Shown here in pieces: positions 1 through 9,893 of a stretch of DNA of 64,000 nt (position 1 is its first letter; every line of letters begins with the position of its first letter). The notes under the pieces are model-generated. The model had not been told where the DNA came from. It ran no database searches and was given only the letters and a program-made list of their open reading frames with translations. The stretch spans positions 141,797 to 205,796 of the forward strand of contig NZ_CAAGSW010000001.1 of the NCBI RefSeq assembly GCF_900774055.1. The letters run 5' to 3'. A program made the translations under genes and the position numbers. Source of the DNA: Methanococcoides sp. AM1 (GTDB lineage: Archaea > Halobacteriota > Methanosarcinia > Methanosarcinales > Methanosarcinaceae).

Positions 1-795
1 TGCTTTATCGATCTGGTCCAGATAACCCTGGGATTCGATGAATTTCATATTGGGTTCACCAATATCAACACCTGATGCAGCAAGCATGACGTTTGCCACA
101 ACACCTGTGACCAGCACCCTGTCAGCACCGCCACTGGAGAGAACGTTCTCTGCAACTTTGATGGAATCATCCACTTTTGCACCCCCAAGTACGAATATAC
201 ATGGACATTCATTCCCTTTCAAACTCTTATCAAGAGCTGTGATCTCTTGCTCCATCAAACGTCCAGCACCACTTGGAAGCAGCCCGGTAAAACCAACGAT
301 GGAGAGTTGTGACCTATGGGATACTGCAAAAGCGTCATTAAGGAAAATATCAAATAGTGGAGCCAGTTGTCGTACCATGTGAGTACCCTGCTGCTCGCTT
401 ACAGGCCTTTTCAGGGACTCTTCCGAATAGAAACGCACATTCTCAAGAAGTAGAACATCACCATTTTCCATTGCCGATATCCTTGACCTTGCATACGTGC
501 CAAAGATATCATCAATATAGGTCACCTTGCGACCAAGGTGCACGGACATTATCCGCGCATGTGCCTCCATGGTAGAAAAATCGTTCTTCCCGGGCCGGCT
601 CTGGTGGGCAAGAAGTACTACCTTTGCGTTCTCAAGGGCCCTCAGAGTAGGAATGTGGCTATTGATCCTCATGTCATCAAGAATGCCACCCTCCGGATCC
701 ATTGGAGAATTCAGGTCAACCCTCACAAGAATTGTTCTATCCTCAATGTCAAAATCGTCGATCGTGAGAAAATCTTTAGCAGTCAAGGTATTCAT
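1..795 (-). CDS. pgk: Phosphoglycerate kinase, partial (3' end outside window)
   Basis: Translated on the minus strand from the ATG at 795, this gives 265 residues of phosphoglycerate kinase, the enzyme that interconverts 1,3-bisphosphoglycerate and 3-phosphoglycerate with ATP/ADP in glycolysis and gluconeogenesis. Visible family features are the N-terminal RVDLN motif with its substrate Asp/Asn, the DDMRI and HQSRPG segments, LLLENVRF, and LGGAKVDDS. GGTG directly precedes the ATG as a weak ribosome binding site. The frame stays open to position 1, so the C-terminal nucleotide-binding domain (about 140-150 residues) lies beyond the window. A TATA-like box lies about 70 bp upstream. Confidence 0.93.
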   Translation of the reverse strand, partial: MNTLTAKDFLTIDDFDIEDRTILVRVDLNSPMDPEGGILDDMRINSHIPTLRALENAKVVLLAHQSRPGKNDFSTMEAHARIMSVHLGRKVTYIDDIFGTYARSRISAMENGDVLLLENVRFYSEESLKRPVSEQQGTHMVRQLAPLFDIFLNDAFAVSHRSQLSIVGFTGLLPSGAGRLMEQEITALDKSLKGNECPCIFVLGGAKVDDSIKVAENVLSSGGADRVLVTGVVANVMLAASGVDIGEPNMKFIESQGYLDQIDKA

Positions 796-862
796 CACCA
801 GTATCAATATTTGGATTAGTAAGATAATTTTGTTTTAAATCGAAACGAATGCAATGCACGAC

Positions 863-872
863 ATTATATACC
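863..872 (-). promoter_or_regulatory. TATA box for pgk
   Basis: The minus strand reads GGTATATAAT here, about 68 bp upstream of the pgk ATG. Transcription would start near 838 and give a leader of about 43 nt. The 118-bp gap between pgk and the next gene is otherwise AT-rich, with no ORF. Confidence 0.5.
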
Positions 873-913
873 AATTTTATATTTATCTATATCCATCTGA
901 AATATTCCAGATC

Positions 914-1981
914 TCATAGACCTATAATTGATAACAAGCTATTAACGTCCACATTATTCTCGATAAGCTCAACCATGCGACCGAGTTTATGCTCTTTCCT
1001 GAATCTTGCATGCCCGATCAGGCTTTCCATCCTACCTATGGTAGACATGGTATCACCTCGAACAAGTATTACAGGAATTCCTGCTTCGTCCGCACTTCCC
1101 AGCACCGCGCCGCTCGGCTGGAGATTGCCGGTAAGCACAAGACATTTCACACGTGCTTCAATGGCAGCCATCTGAATATCTGCCCTGTCACCACCGGTAA
1201 TGACAACTGAACCAGGATTGCGTCGGAAATACTTGATAGCCGAGTTAACCTCCATTGCACCTACAAGATAGTGTTCCACAAGCTCTTCAAGGTGCTCTGA
1301 ACCAGCAAGGACCTCTGCATGCAGATCTTCAACTATCTCGGAGAGAGGAACTGAACGAAGTGTTGAGTCTTTTGGTAAAACACCAACGACCTTGATGCCC
1401 TTATCCTCCAGGAAAGGAACAACCAGTTCGCAAACATACGTCATCTGCCCCTCATCGACCTCGTTGAGTATAACGCCTGCAAGCATATCAGGATCATTTA
1501 TCAACTTAATATCACAGAGGATTCGGTCCACAGCATAGACAGAATCATAGCGCGTCACCAGAAGCATCTTTGTTCCAAGTATAGAACTTACCTGAGGATC
1601 AGAAAGACCATACATCGCGCCTCCCCCAATGCCACCTGTACCTTCAATGAGAACGACATCCTTGCCTTTTGAAACTTCAGAGAATGCATTGGTAAGAGTT
1701 CTATCGAAGTGCTTCTCAACGCCTGCAAGAGCATCTTCCGCGAGGTTGTCGGTCAGCAATATAGGAGTGATATGATTTATATCATCTTTCAGGTCGAAGA
1801 CCCTGCGCATCTGTTCCGCATCCTCATCGGAGAGGACACCGTTAACATCCACCAGCATGTTACCTATCGGTTTCATATAACCGACAGAATAACCCTTGTT
1901 CTGGAGGATGATACCAATTCCCGTACAAAGAGAGCTTTTACCCGAGTATTTTTCAGAGGAACTTATCAATATAGATGCCAC
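914..1981 (-). CDS. BioD-like P-loop / DRTGG domain protein
   Basis: About 355 residues. The N-terminus is a P-loop domain of the dethiobiotin synthetase (BioD) type, with the Walker A-like segment SSEKYSGKSSLCTGIG, followed by a DRTGG-type domain in the C-terminal half (VITGGDRADIQMAAIE, CLVLTGNLQPS). This is the N-terminal architecture of long bacterial phosphotransacetylases, but the catalytic phosphotransacetylase domain is missing. I chose GTG at 1981 because AAGGTGG lies just 5' of it; the GTG at 1990 would overlap that site. It follows the acyl-CoA synthetase gene by about 50 bp on the same strand, so the two are probably co-transcribed. A regulatory or sensor role in acyl-CoA metabolism is inference. 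Confidence 0.75.
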   Translation of the reverse strand: MASILISSSEKYSGKSSLCTGIGIILQNKGYSVGYMKPIGNMLVDVNGVLSDEDAEQMRRVFDLKDDINHITPILLTDNLAEDALAGVEKHFDRTLTNAFSEVSKGKDVVLIEGTGGIGGGAMYGLSDPQVSSILGTKMLLVTRYDSVYAVDRILCDIKLINDPDMLAGVILNEVDEGQMTYVCELVVPFLEDKGIKVVGVLPKDSTLRSVPLSEIVEDLHAEVLAGSEHLEELVEHYLVGAMEVNSAIKYFRRNPGSVVITGGDRADIQMAAIEARVKCLVLTGNLQPSGAVLGSADEAGIPVILVRGDTMSTIGRMESLIGHARFRKEHKLGRMVELIENNVDVNSLLSIIGL

Positions 1982-2030
1982 AATTACCACCTTTGTCTTT
2001 CAATTATCTCAAATGTCAATGTTAGCATGT

Positions 2031-4121
2031 TCATTCACTCCCGAGGGTCAGCCTGATGTCCATTGCAACACAACCCTGCCCTTCAGGCAGCACCATCAGA
2101 GGGTTGATCTCAAATTCAAGGATCTCAGGAAAATCTATAACGAGTTGTGAAACCCTGCAAAGGGTATCAACTATTGAATTAAGATCAGAAGGGCTCTCAC
2201 CACGCACACCTGCAAGTATTGGATAGGTCTTGATCGAAGAGAGCATCTTTCGGGAGATATCCTTCCCAATCGGAGCAACACTAAAAGATACGTCCTTAAT
2301 TACTTCCACATAGGTCCCCCCGAGGCCGAACATTAGCAGAGGACCAAACTGTACATCCCTGTTCATGCCAATGATCACTTCTTTCCCACCTGTGATCATT
2401 TTCTGTATCTGCACACCGGATATAACAGCATTTGGCATGTATCGCCTTACATCCGACATCATGGTGTGATAGGCCCGTTCAACATCATCCCGGTTCTCCA
2501 GGCCAATGCGAACACCACCGACATCGGTCTTGTGGGAAATATCAGCGGAAAGTACTTTCATTACAACAGGATAGCCTATCTCCGCACAGGCATCGATCGC
2601 TTCCTGCAAGGTCTTCACGTTGGAAGTTCCCACAATGGGAATACCATATGCCTTCAGTATATCAAAGGATTCCAGTCCAAGAGTATGCCTGCCCTCAGAA
2701 AGTGCTTTCTTCAATATCGAAGATACTACATCCTTATCTGCATCGATTTTCTCGGGTTCAAGGTAAACGCGTTTTTTTATCACACCATAGTTGCACAGCG
2801 CTGCCATGCTTGAAACTGCCCTTTCCGGAAAAGCAAAGTTCGGTATATGATTCTGATCAAGTATGTCCTCGCCTTCCTCGATCCTGGTGCCACCGACAAA
2901 ACTGCACAGGATAGGTTTTCTTGAGGAAACGGCCTTCTCTGCAACTACTTCAGCGATATTCTTAACGTCCGTCATTGCCTGTGGCGATGTCAGTACGATT
3001 ATGCCATCAACATTTGGGTCATCAAGGATCGTTTCAAGTGCATACCCGTAGATATCCGGATGTGCGTCACCAAGTACATCCACCGGATTGTAGAAATTCG
3101 CTGCAGGAGATAACTTCTCACGAAGGCGATCTATCGTAGATTCATCAAAAGATGACAGTGAAAGACCTGCATAATGGCAGGCATCGGCTGTCAGTATGCC
3201 TAGTCCACCAGCATTGGTAACTATTGCAATGTTCTTTCCATCCGGCACTGGCTGGCTGGAAAAAGCACGTATGTAGTCGAGCATCTGCTCAACGGAATCA
3301 GCCCGCATCACACCGCTCTGCGCAAATGCTGCATTGTAGGCCTCATCTGAACCCGCCAGCGTACCGGTGTGAGAAGACACTGCTCTTGAACCTACTGCAG
3401 TCCTACCGGATTTTACCACAACGATAGGCTTCTCGTGCGATACCTCGCGGGCGATCTCCATAAACTTTGGCCCGTCCTTCACACCTTCAAGATAAGCTGC
3501 TATTACCGAAGTTCTATCATCGTCAGCCATCTCCAGCAGGAAATCGTTCTCTGAAAGGTCTGCCTTGTTCCCAAGACTGATGAATTTTGAAAATCCGACC
3601 CCTCTGGAATCTGCCCAGTCAAGCGTAGAAGTGCATATCGCACCGGACTGTGACATCATTGCAATATTACCTTTCTTTGCCATGGATGCAGCAAAGGAAG
3701 CATTCAGACCGGAACCGGTGTCAATGATACCAAGACAGTTGGGGCCGACCATTCGCATCCCGTACTTGCTGACGATATCAGCACATCTTCGTTCCAGTTT
3801 TGCTCCTTCGATACCCGACTCCTTGAAGCCTGCGGAGATCACGACAACATTACTTACACCTGCAAGACCACATTTTTCCAGTGCATCGGGAACCATTGCT
3901 GCAGGCAGGACAACGACTGCAAGCTCTGCTGCATTTGGAGCATCCAGAATGTTCGGATAACAGCGCAGGCCAAGGATCTCATCCGCCTTCGGATTTATAG
4001 GAATGATCTCCCCCCTGTAGCTCTCGATCAGATTATCAAGTACCGCCCGCCCCACTTTGCCCTTAGTACGGGAGGCACCAATTACCGCCACAGATGTTGG
4101 TTCAAATAATTTTTCAAGCAT
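2031..4121 (-). CDS. acd: Acetate/acyl-CoA ligase (ADP-forming), fused alpha-beta
   Basis: 696 residues. This NDP-forming acyl-CoA synthetase converts acyl-CoA, ADP and phosphate to acid, CoA and ATP, or the reverse. The order is a CoA-binding Rossmann domain (VAVIGASRTKGKVGRAVL, about 10-130), a succinyl-CoA-ligase-like domain (MMSQSGAICTSTLDWA), the conserved His segment SSHTGTLAGSDEAY near residue 255, and a C-terminal ATP-grasp domain (GYPVVMKVLSADISHKTDVGG onward). The alpha and beta parts are in one chain, as in many archaea. Start ATG at 4121. Substrate range (acetate versus branched or aryl acids) cannot be read from sequence. First gene of a probable two-gene unit with the DRTGG protein. 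Confidence 0.9.
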   Translation of the reverse strand: MLEKLFEPTSVAVIGASRTKGKVGRAVLDNLIESYRGEIIPINPKADEILGLRCYPNILDAPNAAELAVVVLPAAMVPDALEKCGLAGVSNVVVISAGFKESGIEGAKLERRCADIVSKYGMRMVGPNCLGIIDTGSGLNASFAASMAKKGNIAMMSQSGAICTSTLDWADSRGVGFSKFISLGNKADLSENDFLLEMADDDRTSVIAAYLEGVKDGPKFMEIAREVSHEKPIVVVKSGRTAVGSRAVSSHTGTLAGSDEAYNAAFAQSGVMRADSVEQMLDYIRAFSSQPVPDGKNIAIVTNAGGLGILTADACHYAGLSLSSFDESTIDRLREKLSPAANFYNPVDVLGDAHPDIYGYALETILDDPNVDGIIVLTSPQAMTDVKNIAEVVAEKAVSSRKPILCSFVGGTRIEEGEDILDQNHIPNFAFPERAVSSMAALCNYGVIKKRVYLEPEKIDADKDVVSSILKKALSEGRHTLGLESFDILKAYGIPIVGTSNVKTLQEAIDACAEIGYPVVMKVLSADISHKTDVGGVRIGLENRDDVERAYHTMMSDVRRYMPNAVISGVQIQKMITGGKEVIIGMNRDVQFGPLLMFGLGGTYVEVIKDVSFSVAPIGKDISRKMLSSIKTYPILAGVRGESPSDLNSIVDTLCRVSQLVIDFPEILEFEINPLMVLPEGQGCVAMDIRLTLGSE

Positions 4122-4220
4122 TGTTATACCTGTAATTTTCTACCTAATATTGAAGATAAAGGTAGATAATGGTTTTTATTAGATATTGCTTAAAATATTC
4201 AATGAAGATGGCTTATCGGT

Positions 4221-4763
4221 TCAGGAACCATCAACTACTGTGTAATGCAATTGCACCATTCCCTTTTGATAGCTACTTACATTCAGAAGTTCCAGTTTTG
4301 TTTCACCTGAACCCTCATGGAACAGAGGAAGACCATCGCCCAACAGGACAGGCATAATTCCAATAATGATCTCATCGATCAAACCGGAACTTAAAAATTC
4401 ACTGACCACTGCCCCTCCGCCCAATATCCAGATATCCTTTTCCGTACTGGAACCAATCTCATCAACGAGCTCATCGATCGGAGATTTAGTAAAGCTTACA
4501 GTATCAGTATCATTAAATTCATCACTGCTGGTCAGAACGAAACTGGGAATTGATCCATACGGCCAGTCGATATCAAAGGACATTATCATTTCATATGTTT
4601 TCCTACCCATGATAATAGACCCGATGCCCTCAAGGAAACTTTCATAAAAAACATAATCGGGATATTCTACAAGCCAACCAATATCCCCGGACTTGGTGGC
4701 AATATACCCATCCAGGCTCATGGCAATGTACAGGATCTTTTTAGGTTCCGTCTTTTCACCCAT
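4221..4763 (-). CDS. RibD C-terminal / dihydrofolate reductase-family protein
   Basis: About 180 residues with the bacterial bifunctional deaminase-reductase C-terminal fold. Visible are the N-terminal YIAMSLDGYIATKSGDIGWL, the central SIIMGRKTYEMI, and the NADPH-binding WILGGGAVVSEFL. The ORF extends 25 codons further upstream, but that extension (rich in Cys, Asn and Leu) does not look like the family. ATG at 4763 (MGEKTEPKK) places the core strand near the N-terminus as is usual. The substrate is unknown; these stand-alone reductases are often called YyaP/YwjB-like. It is a single gene, divergent from the flavoprotein at 5002. Confidence 0.8.
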   Translation of the reverse strand: MGEKTEPKKILYIAMSLDGYIATKSGDIGWLVEYPDYVFYESFLEGIGSIIMGRKTYEMIMSFDIDWPYGSIPSFVLTSSDEFNDTDTVSFTKSPIDELVDEIGSSTEKDIWILGGGAVVSEFLSSGLIDEIIIGIMPVLLGDGLPLFHEGSGETKLELLNVSSYQKGMVQLHYTVVDGS

Positions 4764-5001
4764 AATAGAGTTATCTCCGTTAATGCTGTTCACTAAAATC
4801 TTATGATATAACAAAGCACAATTGCAATACAACATCAATACAATAACTATAGTACATCACGCTCTCTAAGCTTAAGTAATGGACTAATTCACCAGATTGA
4901 CTTCTATAAAAACTATTAATCAACAGGTTTAAGAAGTTACAGCCCGGAAACGGTACCCAAATACTAATAATACCGCACTAACTATGCGTATCGGTGATCA
5001 T

Positions 5002-5565
5002 ATGAAGATACTTGGAATATCCGGAAGCCCTACAAAAGAAGGCAACAATGAGAAGATCATAAGCGTAGTTCTTGAGATAGCAGGAACAAAAGGTTTTGAA
5101 ACAGAAAGCATACTGCTCTCCGAAAATAAGGTCAGCCCATGCATCGCATGCGGAACCTGTTCACGCGGAGAGAAATGTCCTATCAATGATGACATGCAGG
5201 ACATATACACCAAGCTTGCAGAAGCAGATGCTATCGTGTTCTCATCACCGGTCTACTTCGGCGGAATGACAGCACAGCTCAAAGCACTGTTCGACAGGAG
5301 CGTCCTTCTCAGAAGGCAGGGATTCCAGCTCAAAGGCAAGTTCGGTGCAGCTATGGCCGTTGGTGGATCACGTAACGGCGGACAGGAAAAGACAATCCAG
5401 AGCATCCATGACAGCATGCTCGTCCACGGCATGATGCCTGTTGGAGACGGTGCCCACTTTGGAGGCATTGCACAAAAACCGGTGGACGATGATGAGATCG
5501 GAATGAAGACGATCATTGACACCATCGAGAACCTTTGTGAGACGCTGGAAAGACTGGAAGCCTGA
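5002..5565 (+). CDS. Iron-sulfur flavoprotein / NADPH-dependent FMN reductase family
   Basis: 187 residues. The flavodoxin-like fold begins MKILGISGSPTKEGNNEK, whose SGSPTKEGN loop binds FMN phosphate. It is followed by the compact cysteine motif CIACGTCSRGEKC, which in methanogen iron-sulfur flavoproteins ligates a [4Fe-4S] cluster. SSPVYFGGMTAQLKALFDR is the second flavin loop. These proteins move electrons or reduce quinone-like and oxidising compounds in Methanosarcinales. The start at 5002 is chosen over the upstream ATG at 4984 because GGTGATC lies just before it. Followed by a strong terminator. Confidence 0.88.
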   Translation: MKILGISGSPTKEGNNEKIISVVLEIAGTKGFETESILLSENKVSPCIACGTCSRGEKCPINDDMQDIYTKLAEADAIVFSSPVYFGGMTAQLKALFDRSVLLRRQGFQLKGKFGAAMAVGGSRNGGQEKTIQSIHDSMLVHGMMPVGDGAHFGGIAQKPVDDDEIGMKTIIDTIENLCETLERLEA

Positions 5566-5593
5566 ACAAGCGTTAACTATTCAACAATCGTAC

Positions 5594-5621
5594 AAAAGAA
5601 CAGGTAAGTCCTGTTCTTTTT
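5594..5621 (+). terminator. Hairpin terminator after flavoprotein gene
   Basis: A perfect 11-bp inverted repeat, AAAAGAACAGG / CCTGTTCTTTT, with a 5-nt loop, ends in a T run. It lies 28 bp after the flavoprotein stop codon and before the ClC gene on the same strand. Confidence 0.75.
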
Positions 5622-5677
5622 GATCTATTCTTAATGGCTCTTCCAAAGAACCATTTAGTGTTTTTAAGAGGCGCTTC

Positions 5678-7417
5678 TTGAACAACAGGTTCTCAAAATT
5701 GAACATAAAGGATGCAATATTCAGAAGACTGCATTCAGAACCAGGAATCTCAAATAATCTGGCAGTACTGATAGGTATCTTCACAGGCCTTACTATCGTT
5801 GCATATGACCTTTGCCTGAAATATGTGGAAGGTCTGTTCTGGAATGGAGAAATTTCAGGTCAATATTATGTGATATTTATCCCTGCAATTGGGGGGTTGT
5901 TCGTCGGGCTCGTGACCCACCTCTACAAGGACCTGAAACGATGCAATGTAGCTGAAGTTATCGAAGGCACTGCATTACACGGAGGAAGAATTCGGATACG
6001 TGAAGCTTTCCGGGAAGTCCTTCTGTCCATAGTATCCATAGCAACCGGAGGTTCCGTAGGAAAGGAAGCACCCGGAATACTTGCCGGAGCAGGTATCGGA
6101 ACCATTTTTGCAAAAGCTATCAATGCGCCCGACAACCGTTACAAGATATTTCTTGGCTGTGGTGCTTCCGGAGGCATAGCTGCTGCATTCAACGCTCCTC
6201 TTGCAGGAGTTGTCTTTGTCGTAGAAGTGATATTTGGAGAACTTGAAACAAAGACTTTCATACCCATTGTACTGTCCTCGGTCTTTGCAACACTAGTTGC
6301 AAACCTCATTTTCGAAGTACATCCAATAGAAGTTTCCTATTACGGGCTTGTAGACCCCATCAGGGAATCCGGTCTTTATCTTGTTCTGGGCATCCTTTGT
6401 GGTATTGCTTCTGTTATACTGATACGAACCCTTTACATCACCCATGATACCTTCCGGAAGATCCCGGTACACCCGGCATTTAAACCAGCCATTGGCGGAC
6501 TTTTTGTAGGTATCATCGGATACTTTTACCCACAGGTCAGAGGCATAGGATATGATGTGATCACAGAAGTTCTGGCTAATAATTTCACACTTCAGTTGCT
6601 GCTGATACTTCTTGTCCTTAAGATCCTGGCCTTTTCATTCACCATTGGATCAGGAAATGCAGGTGGTTCCATCGTTCCTTCTATGTTCGTAGGCGCTATG
6701 CTGGGTGGTGCATACGGAACTATCGTGCATCAGCTTTTTCCCGCAACTACCGCCGTTTCCGGAGCTTATGCACTTGTAGGAATGGCAGCAACCCTTGCTG
6801 GAACTGCGAGGGCACCTCTAACATCCATGCTGATCCTCTTTGAGCTCACAAAGGACTATAATCTGATCCTCCCACTGATGTTCGCCTGCGTTGTAAGTAA
6901 CTCAATATCAAATGGTCTTCACGAGGAATCCATATTCACAGAAGTTCTCAAAAGACGTGGATTCACAATTCGCCGGGGAAAAGAGATCAACGTAATGGAA
7001 TCCATGCTTGTAAGAGGCAATATGAGATCCGATGTCCATACGATCTCAATGAACGACACTGCAAAGGACCTTCTTAACCTCATGCAATCAAGCCGTCATG
7101 CAGGATTCCCTGTCCTTGACGAAAATAAAAAACTACGAGGCATTGTCACCCTGGAAGATATGCGGGAAAAAGTGAATTATGGAGAACTTACCACAAAGAT
7201 CAGTGACATTGCAACCCTTGATCCTGTAGTGGCATATCCCGATGAATCACTGGACGTTGTCCTTAAAAGACTTGCAATGAAGGATATCGGAAGGTTGCCT
7301 GTGGTGTCCAGAACTGATGAAACCGAACTGCTGGGAATAATCACAAGAAGTGATGTTGTCAAATCCTATAACAAAGAAATAGTCAAAAGCGTTCACGAGA
7401 AGGATGTTCAAAAATGA
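5678..7417 (+). CDS. ClC chloride channel/transporter with CBS pair
   Basis: 579 residues. An N-terminal ClC membrane domain with many hydrophobic helices carries the selectivity-filter segments GGSVGKEAPGILAGAG (equivalent of GxEGP, with Ala in place of the second Gly) and GSGNAGGSIVPSMFVGAMLGG. Two cytoplasmic CBS domains follow (about 435-575: HAGFPVLDENKKLRGIVTLED and GRLPVVSRTDETELLGIITRSDV). It moves chloride or a similar anion, either as a channel or in exchange for protons; sequence alone does not decide. The start is TTG at 5678, behind AAGAGGCG. No canonical ATG is available before the conserved region. Confidence 0.9.
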   Translation: MNNRFSKLNIKDAIFRRLHSEPGISNNLAVLIGIFTGLTIVAYDLCLKYVEGLFWNGEISGQYYVIFIPAIGGLFVGLVTHLYKDLKRCNVAEVIEGTALHGGRIRIREAFREVLLSIVSIATGGSVGKEAPGILAGAGIGTIFAKAINAPDNRYKIFLGCGASGGIAAAFNAPLAGVVFVVEVIFGELETKTFIPIVLSSVFATLVANLIFEVHPIEVSYYGLVDPIRESGLYLVLGILCGIASVILIRTLYITHDTFRKIPVHPAFKPAIGGLFVGIIGYFYPQVRGIGYDVITEVLANNFTLQLLLILLVLKILAFSFTIGSGNAGGSIVPSMFVGAMLGGAYGTIVHQLFPATTAVSGAYALVGMAATLAGTARAPLTSMLILFELTKDYNLILPLMFACVVSNSISNGLHEESIFTEVLKRRGFTIRRGKEINVMESMLVRGNMRSDVHTISMNDTAKDLLNLMQSSRHAGFPVLDENKKLRGIVTLEDMREKVNYGELTTKISDIATLDPVVAYPDESLDVVLKRLAMKDIGRLPVVSRTDETELLGIITRSDVVKSYNKEIVKSVHEKDVQK

Positions 7418-7446
7418 AAAAAGTACGGTCAGCCAGTCGATAAATA

Positions 7447-7491
<45 letters not shown>

Positions 7492-7500
7492 GTGATCAAA

Positions 7501-8793
7501 TTAATCTACTAACCTTGCAAGGAAATATCCTGATGTTGTATCGTAGATCTCAACATTGCATGAACTTCCAGGCTGAACGGAACCTTCCGGAATTACGACA
7601 GGCTTATAGGAAGCTGTCCGTGCCATCACTCCTTTTACCTTTGCATCCATAGATACGAAAACCTCACCTTTCCAGCCGACCATTTTTTTCTTTGATCCTA
7701 ACTTGATCTCATCGCATAGACGGTGAAGTCTATTGGACCTATTCACAACGATCCGGCTGTCGATATTACGATATTCAAGTGCCTTTGTCAGAGGACGTGG
7801 GGTATAGCGGGATATGTTCACCTTATCCGGCCTGATGTCCTTTACCCATTCAAGTGTCCTGTCGAAATCATCATCGGACTCCCCGGGATAACCGACAATT
7901 ATATCAGTAAATATTGTAAGTTCCGGGAAGACTTCCTTAAAGCGTGAGATGATGTCGTTGGTTTCTTCTATGGTGTGGAAACGATTCATTTTTTTCAGGA
8001 CAGCATTCGATGCAGACTGTATCGGCAGGTGAAGTATCTTGTATATTTTGTCCGACCTGAAAGCCTCGATAAGATCATCGATTATAGGTGTCACTGAAAA
8101 AGGATTCATCATGCCTACACGGACCTTGAAATCACCGGGGATCCCCACGATACGTCCCAGAAGTTCCGGCAGCAGTACATCCCTGTCAGTACCATACTGG
8201 CCGTTGTCCTGCGAGGTCAGCCAGATCTCACGGCATCCTTCAGAAACTGCCATGCGAACATCCTCAACTATTGAATCCGCATCAAAGGACCTTAAGCTGC
8301 CTCTTGCAATTGTTACGATGCAATAAGCACAGCTGTAATTGCAACCCTGTGATATCTGGCAGATGTGAATATTAGGATTGAACCTTGAATGAGCGGTCTT
8401 AAGGAAACCTTCCGGTTCGGTACTTAGCAGTTGTACCCTTTCATGTGAGCCGCCACTGCGGGAATCTTCGATGACATTCAGGACCTTGCCGATCTTTGCA
8501 ATGGAATTAACGCCAAGGATATGTGCATCAGGGTTCTTCTCAAGTATAGCTTCCAGTTGAACCTGTGGCATGCAACCGGTAACGACCACATCTATGCCCT
8601 TATGCCCGAGATCCTCTATCCTGAAGAGGATCTTCTGCTCAGTTGCATACTTCACAGTACATGTGTTGATAACGACAACATCGGCATCCTTTTCATCAAC
8701 AAGCTCATGCCCAAGATCCCTGACCGAAGCGATCATGATCTCGGATGATGCCTGATTTGCCGAACATCCATATGTCAGGACATGTACTTTCAT
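7501..8793 (-). CDS. tRNA (N6-threonylcarbamoyladenosine-C2)-methylthiotransferase
   Basis: 430 residues. The three-domain methylthiotransferase layout is visible: an N-terminal UPF0004 domain with three conserved cysteines (TYGCSANQ, VINTCTVK, VTGCMPQ), a radical SAM domain with GCNYSCAYC (CxxxCxxC), and a C-terminal TRAM domain (about 365-430). It converts t6A37 to ms2t6A37 in ANN-decoding tRNAs (archaeal/eukaryotic e-MtaB type). Start ATG at 8793 lies 11 bp after the glpX stop, so the two share a transcript. It links functionally to Cgi121 at 9983, part of the KEOPS complex that makes the t6A substrate. Confidence 0.92.
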   Translation of the reverse strand: MKVHVLTYGCSANQASSEIMIASVRDLGHELVDEKDADVVVINTCTVKYATEQKILFRIEDLGHKGIDVVVTGCMPQVQLEAILEKNPDAHILGVNSIAKIGKVLNVIEDSRSGGSHERVQLLSTEPEGFLKTAHSRFNPNIHICQISQGCNYSCAYCIVTIARGSLRSFDADSIVEDVRMAVSEGCREIWLTSQDNGQYGTDRDVLLPELLGRIVGIPGDFKVRVGMMNPFSVTPIIDDLIEAFRSDKIYKILHLPIQSASNAVLKKMNRFHTIEETNDIISRFKEVFPELTIFTDIIVGYPGESDDDFDRTLEWVKDIRPDKVNISRYTPRPLTKALEYRNIDSRIVVNRSNRLHRLCDEIKLGSKKKMVGWKGEVFVSMDAKVKGVMARTASYKPVVIPEGSVQPGSSCNVEIYDTTSGYFLARLVD

Positions 8794-8804
8794 TTTTTAA
8801 AAAA

Positions 8805-9893
8805 TTACATACGAAGCGGAGTGTCCTCTTTGTCCCCGATGTAGATGGAATCGGTGAACTTCACAACGCCGGAACTTCCCATAGATATGCTGTTCACCCT
8901 TGCATCGCCGCCACCAAAGAGGTTAACCTGATGCAGGAACTGACCCGGTGTGATACCTGATGCTGCAAAGATAACATCCTTGCCGGGCACAAGTTTATCC
9001 GTGTCAAGTATATCATTTATGTTCTCTTCGGTGATACCCATGGTCCTGAGCCTTGGCATTTTCTCTGCCTTTTCCTTTTCGATCTCTTCATCAGACATTC
9101 CGTTAGCAACCGATGGGAGGACAAGCCTTGCAAGGACCTTGCCGCCGAGTATCTTTATGGCAGAGGCCGTAAGGACTGCCTCACCTGAACCGCCTGAACC
9201 CATGACAACATGCACACCTGAACCTCTGATAGCCGTTGAAACACCTGGCATCAGGTCACCGTCAGTAACAAGGCTCACACGTGCACCGGTTGCACGGATC
9301 TCCTTGATCTTGCTCTCGTGGCGTTCCCTGTCAAGGATGACTACGACCAGTTCCTCGATGTCCCTGTTAAGTGCCTTTGCAACGATCTCAAGGTTCTTCG
9401 CAACAGGAGCATCAAGGTCGATCTTCTCATCGGGGTGTTCCTTCTCATATTTTACGACCTGGGAACCCACCACGATCTTATCCATATAGACATCCGGACC
9501 GTGGAATAATCCACCGGGTTCTGCCATTGTCATAACTGAGATCGAACCGGGAGTCCCATCCGCAGTAAGGTTCGTTCCCTCAAGCGGATCTACAGCGATA
9601 TCCACTGCAATATCACCTTCACCGGTACCGACTTCCTCACCAATGTACAGCATAGGAGCCTCATCGCGTTCTCCCTCACCGATCTTGATAACACCTTTGA
9701 AATCAAGACAGTTCAGCATCCTGCGCATGGCTTCCACAGAAACGTGATCGGCATAGTTCTTGTTTCCTCTTCCCATTTGATAGGAAGCGGCAATAGCTGC
9801 AGCCTCTGTAACGTGAACGAGGCTGGGTAACAAGGCAGTCTCAATAGGGCCTGCACTTTTCATCATGTTTTCTGCTGTCTTTGGGTGAGGCAA
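8805..9893 (-). CDS. glpX: Fructose-1,6-bisphosphatase class II
   Basis: 362 residues. This GlpX-type, metal-dependent phosphatase of gluconeogenesis contains KIGEGERDEAPMLYIGEEVG and DPLEGTNLTADGTPGSISVM, the family metal and substrate sites, and GSGGSGEAVLTASAIKILGG further on. The start is TTG at 9893 with GGAGATGAT upstream; a later ATG pair (residues 10-11) is possible. Most euryarchaea use the bifunctional class V aldolase/phosphatase, so a class II enzyme is of some interest. The fate of the sugar phosphate cannot be judged here. Confidence 0.92.
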   Translation of the reverse strand: MPHPKTAENMMKSAGPIETALLPSLVHVTEAAAIAASYQMGRGNKNYADHVSVEAMRRMLNCLDFKGVIKIGEGERDEAPMLYIGEEVGTGEGDIAVDIAVDPLEGTNLTADGTPGSISVMTMAEPGGLFHGPDVYMDKIVVGSQVVKYEKEHPDEKIDLDAPVAKNLEIVAKALNRDIEELVVVILDRERHESKIKEIRATGARVSLVTDGDLMPGVSTAIRGSGVHVVMGSGGSGEAVLTASAIKILGGKVLARLVLPSVANGMSDEEIEKEKAEKMPRLRTMGITEENINDILDTDKLVPGKDVIFAASGITPGQFLHQVNLFGGGDARVNSISMGSSGVVKFTDSIYIGDKEDTPLRM

